The notes: generated from the sequence alone by a model not told the origin. Positions 33,334 to 46,160 are shown, counted from the first letter of the stretch. The stretch: 64,000 bases of DNA from Cephalotus follicularis (GCA_001972305.1 BDDD01001957.1:434001-498000); one strand, 5' to 3'. A program made the numbers and translations.

Positions 33334-34509
33334 TCAAAACAAACTCGTCACGGTTACCAAACAAAATAACACTAAAACAATACCTGTTGCGTTCGCAGTC
33401 TGATGTGTCGTGAAGGCGAAAACTCTACCTCCCACATTACGTCGCTCCATATCATTCCCATTTCCTCCTTTATTTCTCGTTCGAGGATTCGGGCAATCCT
33501 TAAAGAGATGACCTTTTTGTCCACAAGCAAAACACGCCCCAGTGGCCTTGTAGCATGTCCCAATCGGATGTCGCTTCCCACACGTATCACACAAAGAAAT
33601 CTGAACATCGGGGTTACCCCCATCCTTATTCTGATTATGATTCTTCTTATGCTGTTTACCTTCACCTTGTTGTTCAGAATTCTGTCCTCGGGAATCACTC
33701 CGATTTCGCTTTCGTTCTCCTTCTTGCCGAGCTACCTGAAAGTCCAACCTTTCCAATTCAATATTCTTCGCAGCATTTGCTACTTCCGCCATGTCAGCAA
33801 ACCTGGAGTTTATAAGTTTCCCCCTAAGCTGGTACTGCAATTTCCATTTGAACCTCTCTGCTTGCTCCAATGCAGACCCCGCCGCGGATCCAGCAAAACC
33901 CGCTAACCTAGTGAACTAGGCTAAAAACTCGGTGACAGATTCACCATCTTTCTGCCTGGTGTTAACAAACTCCCTTGCGTAAGCTTCCTTGTCAACAGTG
34001 GGGAAATACTGCTGATAGAAAACTTCACAGAATTCAAACCAAGCCAGGGCATCAATGTAATCTCCTCCCTTAGCTAACTTCAAATTTTGCCACCACTTCT
34101 GAGCATCTCCTTCCAATTTATAAGCTGCCAACCTTACCTTTTGTTCGTCATCACATCCTAACACATTGTAAATTTTCTCCATGTGCGCAATCCAGTGTTC
34201 AGCCTCTACAGGGGTGAGGGCCGAACTAAATGACTGCGGCCTCTGCTTTTGGAACCGCTCAAGCCAGACATATGCAGGAGTGTGGGGCCGGTCCCCAGTT
34301 TCTCTAGCAACCTGAACATCAGCTGGTGCATTTTCCGCCGCGACTTGCTCTTGGCGTCCTTGCCCTTGATTTTGCATAGCTTGAATCAGTCGATCTATTT
34401 CTTGAGCAACCACCTGTCGCACTAACTCTTCAATCGTAGGCTCAGTTCGCACTTCTTCTCGAGCCTTAGTTGGTTCGTTTCCTTGTGGGGTATTCCTTGC
34501 TTGTACCAT
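33334..34509 (-). pseudogene. gag: gag of non-autonomous element (capsid and nucleocapsid)
   Basis: The frame opens MVQARNTPQGNEP at 34509, 172 bp inside the 5' LTR, and stays in one frame to 33334 with a single TAG at 33916-33918. The Ty3-type capsid domain spans about 34290-33916 and includes ALTPVEAEHWIAHMEKI and a WW pair. A basic linker (about 33700-33600) precedes the CCHC zinc knuckle CFACGQKGHLFKDC (about 33545-33504). The end at 33334 follows a hydrophobic tail and may not be the ancestral C-terminus. Gag packages element RNA into cytoplasmic particles. With only one stop it is the best-preserved coding unit in the window. Gag-only elements can be mobilised in trans by relatives that supply pol. 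Confidence 0.87.
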
Positions 34510-34665
34510 CTACGAAACATAAATCCAAACATAACACAACAGCAAAAGAAACCAAGGTCGAAACAACAAACACGTCAGAAAGATCACAACAAAAATCCTA
34601 ACCCAATGTCTACCCAATCTCACAGGTCAAACCTATACAAGTCTTCTAAGGAAAGAAAAACTTAT

Positions 34666-34677
34666 TCTCTGATACCA
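34666..34677 (-). promoter_or_regulatory. Primer-binding site of gag-only element
   Basis: On - it reads TGGTATCAGAGA, 4 bp inside the 5' LTR, matching initiator tRNA-Met. Confidence 0.9.
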
Positions 34678-34681
34678 TCTC

Positions 34682-37374
34682 TGTAACACCCCCCGAACGG
34701 CTGGAGTCGTTACGGTTCCTAATCCAACACTAAACATAACTGATCTTATAACATGGCTCAATTTTATTCCTTTTTATCAGATTATTAACTCATATGTTAT
34801 TCGAATTGCGTGATGGTCTAAACATAACAATTATAAACTAATAAATAGTCTGAAAACTTTATTCATAACCTAAAACTTAAACATAGTCTAGAAGGTTAAA
34901 CATAAACCAAAATCTTAAACATAATTCTAAGTCATAAACTAAAAGACATAATATTGTTCAAATAGGGGGTCCTAACATGACCATAAAATGACTAAGCATA
35001 AACGGTTCCATCTCCTAGGTGATCCTTATCATAGGTGACATCTCGCTTATCACACATTGCCCGGATGCTGTCCCAGAATACCTGTCGCATGGAAACAAAA
35101 ACGCGGCTGAGCAAACCTCAGTACGGATATAGAATCATAAAACATAAAACGATAATTTAAAAGATAGAAAATACCTGAATCTTTAAATATCATATACCTT
35201 ATGCATAAAACAATTTAATATGATTTTCAAAAGATAAAGTAAGTAGTCATACAATCAATTCAAAACGAATATCTAATTTTCAAAGCGTTATTCAATTTAA
35301 AAAAAAACATAATCCAAGTCCAAAACAGTATCCAAATCAAACGTTCAAATTACTTTAACATCAACGAAGTTAAAAATTTTAAAATAAAAACTTATCCGAT
35401 TCCATAATCTCATCATAGAGATCCAAACATATAACAGAGACTTATCCGATTCCGATATCTCATTCTAGAGATCCAAAGCGCATACACATATGCGAAGTTG
35501 CAAGGGGTTTGCAAGGCCCACATGCCAAACGGAAGGACGTGTACGGCACTACACAATCGATCCCCAGAATCCGAATCCATAACATAACAAAAACTAGAGT
35601 ATACCCATACGCCTCTATCACAAAATCAGATCCATAAATCCACCTCATGGGATTTATTCAAAACAAAGAGAGACGCCGTAGTCGAATCACACGTGCCTAT
35701 GGTACCTCCATAGGTATGAAATATCTCTGTGTATATCCTCATTTCAAAAACATTACTTTATTTCTAAAAACAATTTAAAAACGTCAACACATTTTCTAAA
35801 CATTTTCTGGACATAGTAAAATCATTACATAGCATCAACTCATTTATTTTTAACTATAAAGAGATTATCGTATCATATTTCTTAACATATCCTAGCATAA
35901 GAATAAAGTCAAGAACATTAAATTTGCAAAATATCAACCGACTTTATTTTCAAAATCGTATCGAATCATAAAACATAGCCAAGTTCATAAAACAAGAGGA
36001 ATCACATTTGAATCCATTTTAGTAAAACCAAAGGAAGAGACCAAGAACGAAGAATCCGTACGTTATTCATAAAGTAAAACTAACAGTTTTACTCTAATAA
36101 AATCAATAGGAGCGCCAAAGAAAGAGTGATCTGTACATTTTCACAGAAACATATAACTGATTTATTTTTATAAAATCACCAGAGTGTATCAAGGAACGAA
36201 GATCCGTACCTTAAGCGATTACAAGAAAGATAGAAGAATTGATCAATAATTTTAAAAGTCCCTCGAAGCACAAAAATCTAAAAGATGCAATATCATTCAT
36301 ATAAGCATTCAAAAATCACTTCCAAACATCAAACAGTAATTTAACAGTGTCAAAGCATACTCCAAATTATTAGACGAACAAACGGATTACAAAACTTAAA
36401 ACCAGAAAATTCACTGGACAATTCCAGCCGACTCTAACAAAATCCAGTCGACTACTCAAAGGGTGACAGTCGACTGTGCTGCATAGGCAGCCGACTACTC
36501 AAACTGGGTTGAATCCAGTAGACTGTGACAGGGGTCCAGTCGACTGTGCAAGGCAAAATAGTCGACTGTTTGAAGAGGCAGTTGACTACTCAATGGCTAA
36601 CATTCGACTGTTTAAATGGACAGTCGACTGTTCTGCTCGACAGAACAACACACACAACAGTTTTAATTCCAATTTTTCTGTCAAAACTATTTTATCACAT
36701 TACCAGACGATCTTAAACACTTACATAGGTCTTATGTGACTTAACCGTGGCATTTAAAACACCCACAATCAAAAAGTTCATGCAATGGGTGATCTTTCTT
36801 TAAAGAGAAGCAATATTCTAACTCATAGCATGCATAACTATTAATCATATACCAATTTCTAGTTTCAAAATTTGTTTATAACCATAAGAATCTCAGAAAC
36901 ATTAACCAAACATACATGGCAAGAATCAAAACTAAAACTTACTAGCAACCACATGAAATAGAATTTGATAACTTTTAAACTAAATTTAATTGCTAAACCA
37001 TAATAACAGAGGAAGAACAAACCCGGTATGATGATCAAAGGAGAACAAAACGAATTCTAATCTTGCAGGTTCAGGTCTTAGGCACAATGACACAATGGAG
37101 GCATAAATAATGAATAATAACATACATATACAATATGGGAAAGGTAATTTAGGTCATGGTAATGCAGAAAAGGAATCCAAATATGATATAATGTGGAAAT
37201 AGGGCATAATTTCGGGATTGAGGGAGAGGAAGAAGGAAAGAAATCAGTTTTGGGAAGGAAGAAGGAAGAAAAACGGGAGAGAGAGGTGAGTAGCCCAAAA
37301 CAAAATATGCCAACACAACCAATAAATCAAATTTTAAATCCGAAAATATGCACGTGAACGAACGGGGTATTACA
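34682..37374 (-). repeat. 5' LTR of gag-only element (2693 bp)
   Basis: Same termini as 31402-33205. It retains a 1.2-kb stretch (about 35327-36520) lost from the 3' LTR and lacks about 310 bp at 37290/37291. The GTCGAC-type cluster spans 36425-36640 with about ten units. It ends in the CTGTTCTG/CAGAACAG inverted repeat near 36630-36652. Confidence 0.9.
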
Positions 37375-37806
37375 CTATACCTCACCACTAGAGGTTTCCA
37401 AGAGCTCACTACTCTTTATCACAATTATAGAGAATTTAAGTAACTATTATAATGAAAAGATCTCTCACTAGATCAGATATAGCAAACCAAAGTTCCCTCT
37501 TATCACTCAATTACAAAATATAAAAGTATAAGCTTTTGAGTGACTAAAGACTTTTGAGAAAGGACTTAGAGAATAGAATATTGCTCAAGCTTTGATCTTG
37601 TGTCTATTGTTGTTCTCTCTTGTTGAAATTCGACCAGAAGCTTGTTTATATAGTTGAAATTTCAATTATATAGCAGTTTAGAGCATCTACAGAATCCCTT
37701 GATTGTATCCAAGTTTGTAAATTAGCCGTTGCTTGAGTTCTGCAATCTAACCCGTAGACTTAATTTGTCAACATGCCAACTTAATTCTGACGTTACACAA
37801 AACTTC
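37375..37806. mobile_element. Host repeat X, segment 2
   Basis: Non-coding. It continues segment 1 after the TSD CTATA and is AT-rich. It contains phrases with TCGAC or GTCAAC cores (for example AATTCGACCAGAAGC near 37627 and TTGTCAACATGCC near 37766) that foreshadow the denser set in segment 3. The last bases, ACTTC (37802-37806), are the likely left TSD of E3. Confidence 0.5.
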
Positions 37807-40516
37807 TATCACACCCCGTGTTTCGGATCACGTTCAGACAAGCATATGTGGTGATATCAGAATTAAGCATAAATAATATTCCAGCACAATTCATAAATAA
37901 ATTTGCGGAAGCATTCGATAGGCCGGAATATAAATACAAGCCGTCCACACGCATCCCATACTACGTGCGGTAAAACCAACAATTATCCTTACATAAAAGG
38001 ATATACAACACAACACGGGATGTGATCCGTTCGATACAATACAATACATCAAAAAGGAAATAACAACCTTAAGTTGACAATAGAAGCTTTCCAAGCTTCA
38101 ACGAAAATCTCCACACATCTTCGCTTAATCTGAAATTGTAGGGGGTAGCCGTTGTCCTCACTTGGCTAAGTAGGAAGATAATGCATGACAAGGAATATAT
38201 GAATGCAACATGTATGACAGTTTATATCAAATTAACATTTAAATGAGCCAATATATGAGCAATCATGCCAAGTGGCCATAAACAATACATATGCAAGAAT
38301 ACCGCACAAGGGTACAATCAATTCATCCATCAATTGGGTGTTACAGGTCGCTAACTCCTAGCACCAACCGTGCACCACCTATCTATCACCCTACGCTCCG
38401 AATATGATAGATCAGGTAACATTTACTACCGGCATTGACGAGTAGTTTAACAATCAATCTCTGCGTTGCAGAACAGTTTGGGCGATACTCTTGCCAACTC
38501 CTGGCACCCAGAATCACATCCGTAGTCAGTGACATCCTCCATCACTCAACCACGGCAATAACATGGACAAACAATACAAGCATTTCAATAATAATATTAC
38601 ATATATCCGTAATGTGTAATATAAAAGTTGTTTACTTTAGAAACATATAACAATTCATTCATCGTACATCTCATTAGAGGGAAACGATATCAATTCAATA
38701 GTGGTTTCCGGTTTGGGAAACAAAACAGTAGGTACCTCTCATAAAGGAGGACAATCAGTAGTTCATTTGGCAATAATCATTCATTTGAAAATGATAGTTG
38801 ATATCATGATTTGGGTACATAGCCCATAGTTGTTTTCAATTGTTGAATACAAGTAGTAGTGGTGTTAAATGAAACCAAAACAGTTTATACTAATATGACA
38901 GTAGCATATTCAGTAACAATATCACAATTCAGTAGCAATGCAAGGGTTCACAATAATAGCATTTCATAGTCATTCATATGCAATTCTCACAAGGAGTGCG
39001 TACATTATTTAGTTTTGGAATGTAATTGTATATGAGGCTAGGATTAACTGTTCCAGTCATCCATATGGAGGCCAAGTTCATTACATTCAAAATTGAGGCC
39101 TTAACAGGAGTTATATCAGAAATTTTACCCAGAACAGTCGGCTGCCTTCAAGAATAGCCGACTGCCTTGGTTGAGTAGTCGACTGCTTTGCCTTGGCAGT
39201 CGACTGGATAGGTTGAGTAGTCGACTGCCATCAAGAGCAGTCGACTGCTTCTGCCCAGAAAATGCAGGCAGTAGCAAGTCATGCAATTCAAGTTCAATTT
39301 CTAACCAATTTCAACACATGTAATCATGCAAAAAATAAACATACATAATATGCATACTCATATCTTCCATAACATATCGTTATCCCTACCTTAAATTGTT
39401 ATCCCAAGATCAATTGGAGTTGATCTTTTTCTTGTTTTTCCAAGCCTTTTCACCAACAATCTTTCAATTTCCAGCAGAATCAATCTATGCATGTTTGTTA
39501 ATGAACACATGCATCTGTACCAACAAGTTTCAATAACTCTAACAGTGGTTAATCATTAATCCATTTAAGTCTTAACTTTCCTTTTCCAATTTCCCTTTGA
39601 ATTCTATGTCAAGTTCCATTCAATCTCGGATTCATTGATCTTAAGTGTGTTGACAGAAGATGCATTTACATTTAGGAAACCAGTAAGCATATTCATGACA
39701 TTAACAACAACTATAATCCATTCCAGAGGTTATAGTCACCAATTCCACTTGATCCAATTACTACTTTCCATTTCAATTCAAGAGGTTGTTAAACCTAAAT
39801 ATTAACAGAAGATATTCCACATTCTCCTAGCTATTCTATCAACACATGTCAGTGAGTTAAAGTTTAGAAACTTACCAAGAGTCTAAAGCTTCCAAGTCCT
39901 CCTTGGAGCTCTCTAAATTATCCAATGCAAGCTTTCAATAATCCTTAGCAACTCTCACTTCACTCAGTGTTTTCTAACACTCATTTCACCACTCAATAGA
40001 TGATATAAGGTCAAAAGACTTTGAATTCGTCAGATTCCTTTCTAAGAGACATGCACTCATCTTTCTCTCTTTTCTTTCCATCACATGTATCCCTCTCTTC
40101 ACCTTTCTCTCATTATTTTTCAATTTGTAGGTTGTAGGTCTGCAGAGAACATGCAAGCATCCCCTTTTGCATGTGGTGGCAGGTGGTGACACGCATGTGC
40201 CACCTAACACACCTGTCCTCCTTGTCTCTGCACATGCCACAAGTCTGTCCTGCACTAATCCAGTCGACTGGCTGTACTGGGCAGTCGACTGCCTTCAACA
40301 CGTATCAAACAGTCGATTGTTGTCCTATGACAATCGGCTGTTTGGGCTGGTTAAGGGCTTCTTAATTTTTGATACTTCACCAATTGCACATCCATTCATC
40401 CCAAGCATTTACCAATCATAGAAATTAATATAATTGGACAATTAACTCAATTAAAATGTATATTTTATTTCAAAATTGGATCAATATACACATTAATTGA
40501 ATTTACGGTTATTACA
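37807..40516 (-). repeat. E3 3' LTR (2710 bp)
   Basis: On - it starts TGTAATAACCG and ends GGGGTGTGATA, where the last TA was CA. CAGTCGACTG clusters lie at 40258-40343 and 39135-39255. A GTAAGTTTC donor-like site (-) lies at 39866-39875 and a TTTCAG acceptor-like site at about 38130-38135. The shared hairpin is near 37945-37970. Confidence 0.92.
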
Positions 40517-40530
40517 TTCCCCCCTCCTTA
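40517..40530 (-). promoter_or_regulatory. E3 polypurine tract
   Basis: TAAGGAGGGGGGAA on - directly abuts the 3' LTR. Confidence 0.9.
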
Positions 40531-40562
40531 AAGAAAATTCATCCTCAAATTTAGCCCTTACA

Positions 40563-43500
40563 TTATATTCCGAACAAGTGGGGAAATGTTTCCCTCATTT
40601 CGTCCTCACGCTCCCATGTAGCTTCCTCAGCTTCGTGAAAATGCCACAGCACTTTGACCATAGGGATGGTCTTGTTCCTCAGAACCTTTTTCGTGCGATC
40701 TACAATCCTCGTTGGCCTTTCTTCATAAGTCAATCTAGGGCTAATGAATCCAGGGTCGTAGCTCAAAATGTGAGATGGGTCGGGTACGTATTTCTGTAAC
40801 ATGGAAACATGGAATATGTTATGTACGTCCGACAAGCTAGGCGGTAGTGCAATCTGGTATGCTACCTCCCCCACTCTCTCCAATATCTCATAGGGTCCAA
40901 TATACCTTGGAGCTAACTTCCCTTTGAGGCCAAAACGATGTATCCCTTTCGAAGGCGAAATCTTCAAGAAAACATGATCTCCCTTCTAGAATTCCAGTTT
41001 CCTTCTCTTGCTATCGGCGTAACTCTTCTGCCGACTTTGTGCAGTTAGCAACCTCTTCTTGATCATCTCCACTTTATCAGTGGTCTATTGTACTAGGTCT
41101 GGTCCAAACACTTGTCTTTCACCTACCTCGTCCCAGCAAATAGGTGATCTGCATTTTCTTCCGTACAAAGCTTCATAGGGAGCCATTCCAATGCTGGTAT
41201 GGAAACTATTATTGTAAGAGAATTCAATCAATGCTAGATGATCCTCCCAACTCCCAGCAAAATCAATCATACAAGCCCGTAACATATCCTCCAGAGTCTG
41301 GATAGTACGCTTAGACTGTCCGTCAGTCTGTGGGTGAAATGCAGTGCTAAAGTTCAAGGTTGTTCCCATACTTGGGAAAAGTGGACGTAGGCAAGAGTTA
41401 GCCGAACCACTCTAAATATCGGAGAAGTTTCTCTTTCCTTATCTATTTACATTTAAAGTTTTTAAATTTCCGCATATTCCTCAATATTCAATTCACCCCC
41501 CCTCTTGTATATTGCAAGAGTGTTTTATTTCACATTCAACCACTGGCAGCGATTGTAGCAGTCCCGCAGGTTTCTGATGTTCAGCCTTCACTCTCTAACA
41601 AGTCAAACATCTTGCTACATATTCGGCAATTTCCCATTTCATACCACTCCACCAGCAATTCTTCTTCAGGTCGTGCCACATCTTGGAACTTCCTGGGTGA
41701 ACACTATACATTGATTTGTGAGCTTGTTGCAATAGCTCATTCTTGATAGCCTCGTCATCCGGAACACATATCCTCCCTCGGAACCTCAATATGCCATCAG
41801 TATGAATGGAGAACTCAGAATCAGCGTCCAGGTTCTCACAAATACTCCATAATTCAGAATCACTATACTGAGCATTCAGAATCACTATAACGTTCCAGAA
41901 ATTCCGGTTGTGCTCTCATACTTGCTACAATAACTCCTCGGGAAACCATGAACGGAATCCATCTCTGAAATTCCTCCAATAGATTCCACTGTGACATCAT
42001 TGCTCCAACAATCATTGCCTTGCGACTCAGCGCATCAACCACCACATTCGCCTTCCCCGGGTGGTATTGAATATTGTAGTTATAGTCATTGAAGAATTCC
42101 ACCCATCGCCTTTGTTTCATGTTGAGCTCCTTCTGGGAAAACAAATATTTCAAGCTCTTATGATCAGTAAAGATTTCAAACTGAGCTCTATAGAGGTAGT
42201 GCCTCCATTTCTGCAAAGCAAACACTATGGCTGCCAACTCAAGATCGTGTACGGGATAATTTTCCTCGTACGGCTTTAACTTTCTCGATGCTTAGGCAAT
42301 CACTCTGCCCTGTTGCATAAGTACGCATCCCAATCCTTTCCCAGAAGCATCAGTGTAGACAGCAAAACCCTCATTACCTTCAGGTAGTGCAAATACTGGA
42401 GCCGAAATCAACCGACTCTGTAACTCTTGGAAACTCGCTTCACAGGAATCATCCCACACAAAACTGGACTTCTTCTGAGTCAACTGTGTCAGTGGTGTAG
42501 CAAGCTTCAAAAATCCCTTGATGAACCTTCGGTAGTAGCCAGCCAATCCCAAGAAACTACGAACCTCCATCACATTCTTCGGTTGGGGCCAATCAACAAT
42601 GCTTTCAATCTTTGAAGGATCCACTGACAATCCTTCACTCGACACTATGCGACCTAAGAAAGTCACATGATCCATCCAAAATTCACACTTGCTGAATTTG
42701 GCGTACAGCTGTTCCTTCCGTATTGTCTGCAGTACAATCCTCAAATACTGCATGTGTTCCTTAGTGCTCTTTGAATAGATCAGGATGTCATCTAAGAATA
42801 TGATGACAAACTGGTCCAGGTAAGGTTGGAACACTTTGTTCATTAAACACATAAAGGCTGCAGGAGCATTAGTCAAACCAAATGGCAGTATCAGAAATTC
42901 GTAATGCCCATATCTGGTTCGAAATGCGGTTTTATCCACATCACCTTCTCTAATCCTCAACTGATGGTAACCTGTTCTCAGGTCAAGTTTGGAGTATACA
43001 CTTGAGCCTTGCAATTGGTCGAACAACTCCTCGATATGTGGCAGAGGATATTTGTTCTTCACCGTCACCTGATTCAGCAGCCTGTAATCAATGCATAGCC
43101 GCATCAATCCATCCTTCTTCTTCACAAACAAAACCGGTGCTCCCTATGGTGATACACTCGGTCTGATAAATACTTTGTCAAGATAATCTTGCAGTTGAAC
43201 TTTCAACTCCTTCAGTTCAGCAGGAGCCATTCTGTATGGTGCTCTGGATATAGGAGCAGTTTCAGGCAATAACTCAATACTGAACTCGATATCTCTCTCC
43301 GGTGGCAACGAAGTGAGTTCATCTGGAAACACATCAGGAAATTCACATACATCAGGCACTTGTTCAATACTAGGCGTACCTTTCGTATGATCAATCACAT
43401 ACGCCAAATAGCCTTCGTATCCTTGCTTGAGATATCTCTGTGCTCGTGTATATGAAATGATCGGAGCAGTAACATTCTTCTCCCCGATAAACTTGCACTC

Positions 43501-43800
43501 CGTCCCATCTTACAGATAAAATGTCATCGTATTGTTGTAGCAATCAACACAAGCATGATGAGCATACAACCAATCCATCCCCAAGATTACATCAAAATCT
43601 CGGATAGGTAACACTATCAAGTCAGCGGATAGTTCAATCCCAGCTATCACGATTTCACAGTCTTTCATAATAGTATCAGATAGAAGACAAGTACCTGCAT
43701 GAGTACTTACTTCCAAAACATATGATAGTCTAGAAGTAATGCCATGCAAATTGCGAGCAAATTCAGATGCAATGAATGAATGCATCGCACCAGGATCAAT
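40563..43800 (-). pseudogene. pol: E3 pol: protease site, RT, RNase H, integrase remnant, chromodomain-like end
   Basis: The protease site near 43795 reads LIDPGAMHSF, with Pro and Met where this family normally has Ser/Thr, so it is probably dead. RT runs about 43330-42500 with FLDD at 42798-42787. RNase H (about 42375-42050) shows YTDAS, DLELAA and FTDHKS. A 16-bp duplication near 41860-41888 shifts the frame. The integrase HHCC domain (about 41700-41595) survives. The catalytic core is replaced by about 175 bp of foreign DNA (41371-41544), and the GQS-E motif has Lys for Glu (about 41310). The C-terminal ATWE segment (about 40615) matches the chromodomain end of Tekay-type elements. Stops lie near 43510, 43144, 42292, 41595, 41085 and 40990. 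Confidence 0.9.
41371..41544 (-). mobile_element. Foreign repeat-X-like patch replacing E3 integrase core
   Basis: On - coding sequence stops at LPVVE (about 41545). The next 175 bp are non-coding, including ACAAGAGGGGGGGTGAATT and TAACTCTTGCCTACGTCCAC, before coding resumes at [17 protein letters not shown] (41369). The second phrase matches repeat X at about 31265. No TSD is visible and about 300 bp of integrase core is missing, so this is a replacement rather than a clean insertion. Confidence 0.75.
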
Positions 43801-43849
43801 CAATACATGAGCTAATATGTCAGATATGTAAATAGTACCTCCCACAATA

Positions 43850-45060
43850 GTAGTAGATTCTGGCATATCATCTTTAGATAAGGTATAGAACCTACCTTTC
43901 ATGATCCCCTTTCCGGTGTCTCTCCGCGGTTGAGCCACCGCAACACTACCACTAGCACCAGCACTCCCTTGTTGGCCGCGTACTTGTTCCCTCATCATTG
44001 GGCAACCACTCATCAAATGATCCTGTGAACCACACTTTAGGCACTTTCCCGTCTTCTTCCAGCATTCAGACTCATCATGATTCGGATGACCACAGAAGGT
44101 ACATCCACCTGCATTCTGTTGACTGTTTCGGTTAGGTGTCCTTGATCGTGTGCGTCGAGAACCTCCTTGACCCCTGTTGTCAGATCTGGTTGACTTAGCT
44201 GGATTATTACTTCCCCACCCTTGTGACTGTATGGCCCTCGGTTGATTTGTACGAGTCCGTTCTGCCCTTCTCTCATTTGCGTCAGCTTCCAGAATCATTG
44301 CTCTCTCAGCAACATCAACAAAAGTGGTCACCTGCAACATCAACAATTTAGACCTGATGTCTGGTCGAAGGCCTTTCAAGAACCTCCAGATCATCCGTGA
44401 CTCACCCCCCACAAGATAAGGTGTGTATCTCGCCAGCTCCACGAATCTAGTCTAGTATTGAGCTACAGTCATATCTCCTTGACGTAACTCCATCAGCTCA
44501 GTCTCCCATCGGTCACGCTCAATCTGTTGTACATAAGTATCAAGAAACTCGGACTGGAATCTGTACCAAGTCCTGTCAAGTCCACGGGCTTTCCATTTCA
44601 TTTTGGTCCTTTCCAACCAGTAAGTCGCCTCGCGCCATAGGCGGTACACAGCAAAACTGAGTTTCTGATCATTGGTACACTCCAGAGAAGCAAATATCTT
44701 CTCCAGGTCCTTAATCCATCGTTCGGCTGCAGTAGCATTCAGTTCACCATTGAAAGTTGGAGGATTCTGTCTCATGAACCGCTCCAGATCTCGGCCAAAT
44801 CCACCGGCATGGCAAGCGTCAGGTGCTTGCTGATGTGTACGGTTAGCCTCCTACATTTGCCGAATCTGTTCCATGTTGGCCGCGTTTTCTTGTAGCTGCT
44901 GTTGAAAGAGATCAGCCATGCGGTCAAAATCACTCCTCTCGTCATACACTTGGGGAACATTAACTCCTACATTCTTTGCTGGATCATTTTCAGGTACCGG
45001 CGGTGCGTTGACACCTTCATCGGCTCTGCGCCTTCCCCTTCGTCCTCTTCGGAGATCCAT
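43850..45060 (-). pseudogene. gag: E3 gag (capsid, two zinc knuckles)
   Basis: The start is MDLRRGRRGRRR at 45060, about 90 bp from the PBS, the same start as E1 gag. A basic N-terminus leads to the capsid domain (about 44775-44330). Two CCHC knuckles follow, CTFCGHPNHDESEC and CLKCGSQDHLMSGC (44103-44002). Stops at about 44851 and 44452 lie in the otherwise continuous frame. Gag continues in frame into protease, as in other chromoviruses with one gag-pol ORF. Confidence 0.88.
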
Positions 45061-45150
45061 TCAGTTTCCTATATGGAATGACAAAAATCATTAGGAAATA
45101 ATTCACTTAATTTCCGAGAAACTTATCCCAGCTTAGCATATATGGAATAT

Positions 45151-45162
45151 GCTCTGATACCA
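45151..45162 (-). promoter_or_regulatory. E3 primer-binding site
   Basis: TGGTATCAGAGC on -, 3 bp inside the 5' LTR, matching initiator tRNA-Met. Confidence 0.92.
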
Positions 45163-46160
45163 TGCTGTCACACCTCGTGTTTCGGATCACGTTTAGACAA
45201 GCATATGTGGTGATATCAGAATTAAGCATAAATAATATTCCAGCACAATTCATAAATAAATTTGCGGAAGCATTCGATAGGCCGGAATATAAATACAAGC
45301 CGTCTGCACGTATCCCATACTACGTGCGGTAAAACCAACAATTATCCTTACATTAAAGGATATACAACACAACACGAGATGTGATCCGTTCAATATAATA
45401 CAATACATCAAAAAGGAAATAACAACCTTAAGTTGACAATAGAAGCTTTCCAAGCTTCAGCGGCAATCTCCACGCGTCTTCGCTTAATCTGAAATTGTAG
45501 GGGTTAGCCGTTGTCCTCACTTGGCTAAGTAGGAAGATAATGCATGATAAGGAATATATGAATGCAACATGTATGACAGTTTATATCAAATTAACATTTA
45601 AATGAGCCAATATATGAGCAATCATGCCAAGTGGCTATAAACAATACATACGCAAAAATACCGCACAAGGGTACAATCAATTCATCCATCAATTAGGTGT
45701 CACAGGTCGCTAACTCCTAGCACCAACCGTGCACCACCTATCTATCACCCTGCGCTCCGAAGATGATAGATCAGGTAACATTTACTACCGGCGTTGGCGG
45801 GTAGTTTAGCAATCAATCTCTGCGTTGCAGAACAATTTGGGTGATACTCTGGCCAACTCCTGGCACCCAGAATCACATCCGTAGTCAGTGACATCCTTAA
45901 TCACTCAACCACGGCAATAACATGGACAAACAATACAAGCATTTCAATAATAATATTACATATATCCGTAATATGTAATATAAAAGTTGTTTACTTTAGA
46001 AACATATAACAATTCATTCATCGTACATCTCATTAGAGGGGAACGATATCAATTCAATAGTGGTTTCCAGTTTGGGAAACAAAACAGTAGGTACCTCTCA
46101 TATAGGAGGACAATCAGTAGTTCATTTGGCAATAATCATTCATTTGAAAATGATAGTTGA

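Larger units (their letters stand above)
31402..37374 (-). mobile_element. Gag-only non-autonomous LTR retrotransposon (TSD CTATA)
   Basis: The TSD CTATA lies at 31397-31401 and 37375-37379. On - the order is 5' LTR (37374-34682), PBS, gag, PPT, 3' LTR (33205-31402). The internal region is only about 1.5 kb and holds gag alone. Protease, RT and integrase are absent, so it depended on a partner for mobility or has lost pol by deletion. The two LTRs differ by large reciprocal deletions: about 1.2 kb is missing from the 3' LTR and about 310 bp from the 5' LTR. The solo LTR at 47911-50276 is a related family member. Confidence 0.88.

Noticed and set aside
33403-33906. 167-codon + strand ORF
   Set aside because: Antisense shadow of the gag gene at 33334-34509.
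36476-36739. ORFs translating the GTCGAC array (QSTV- or SRLF-like repeats), here and at 48939-49247
   Set aside because: The repetitive peptide arises from the DNA array. Different frames are open in different copies, as expected for non-coding repeats.
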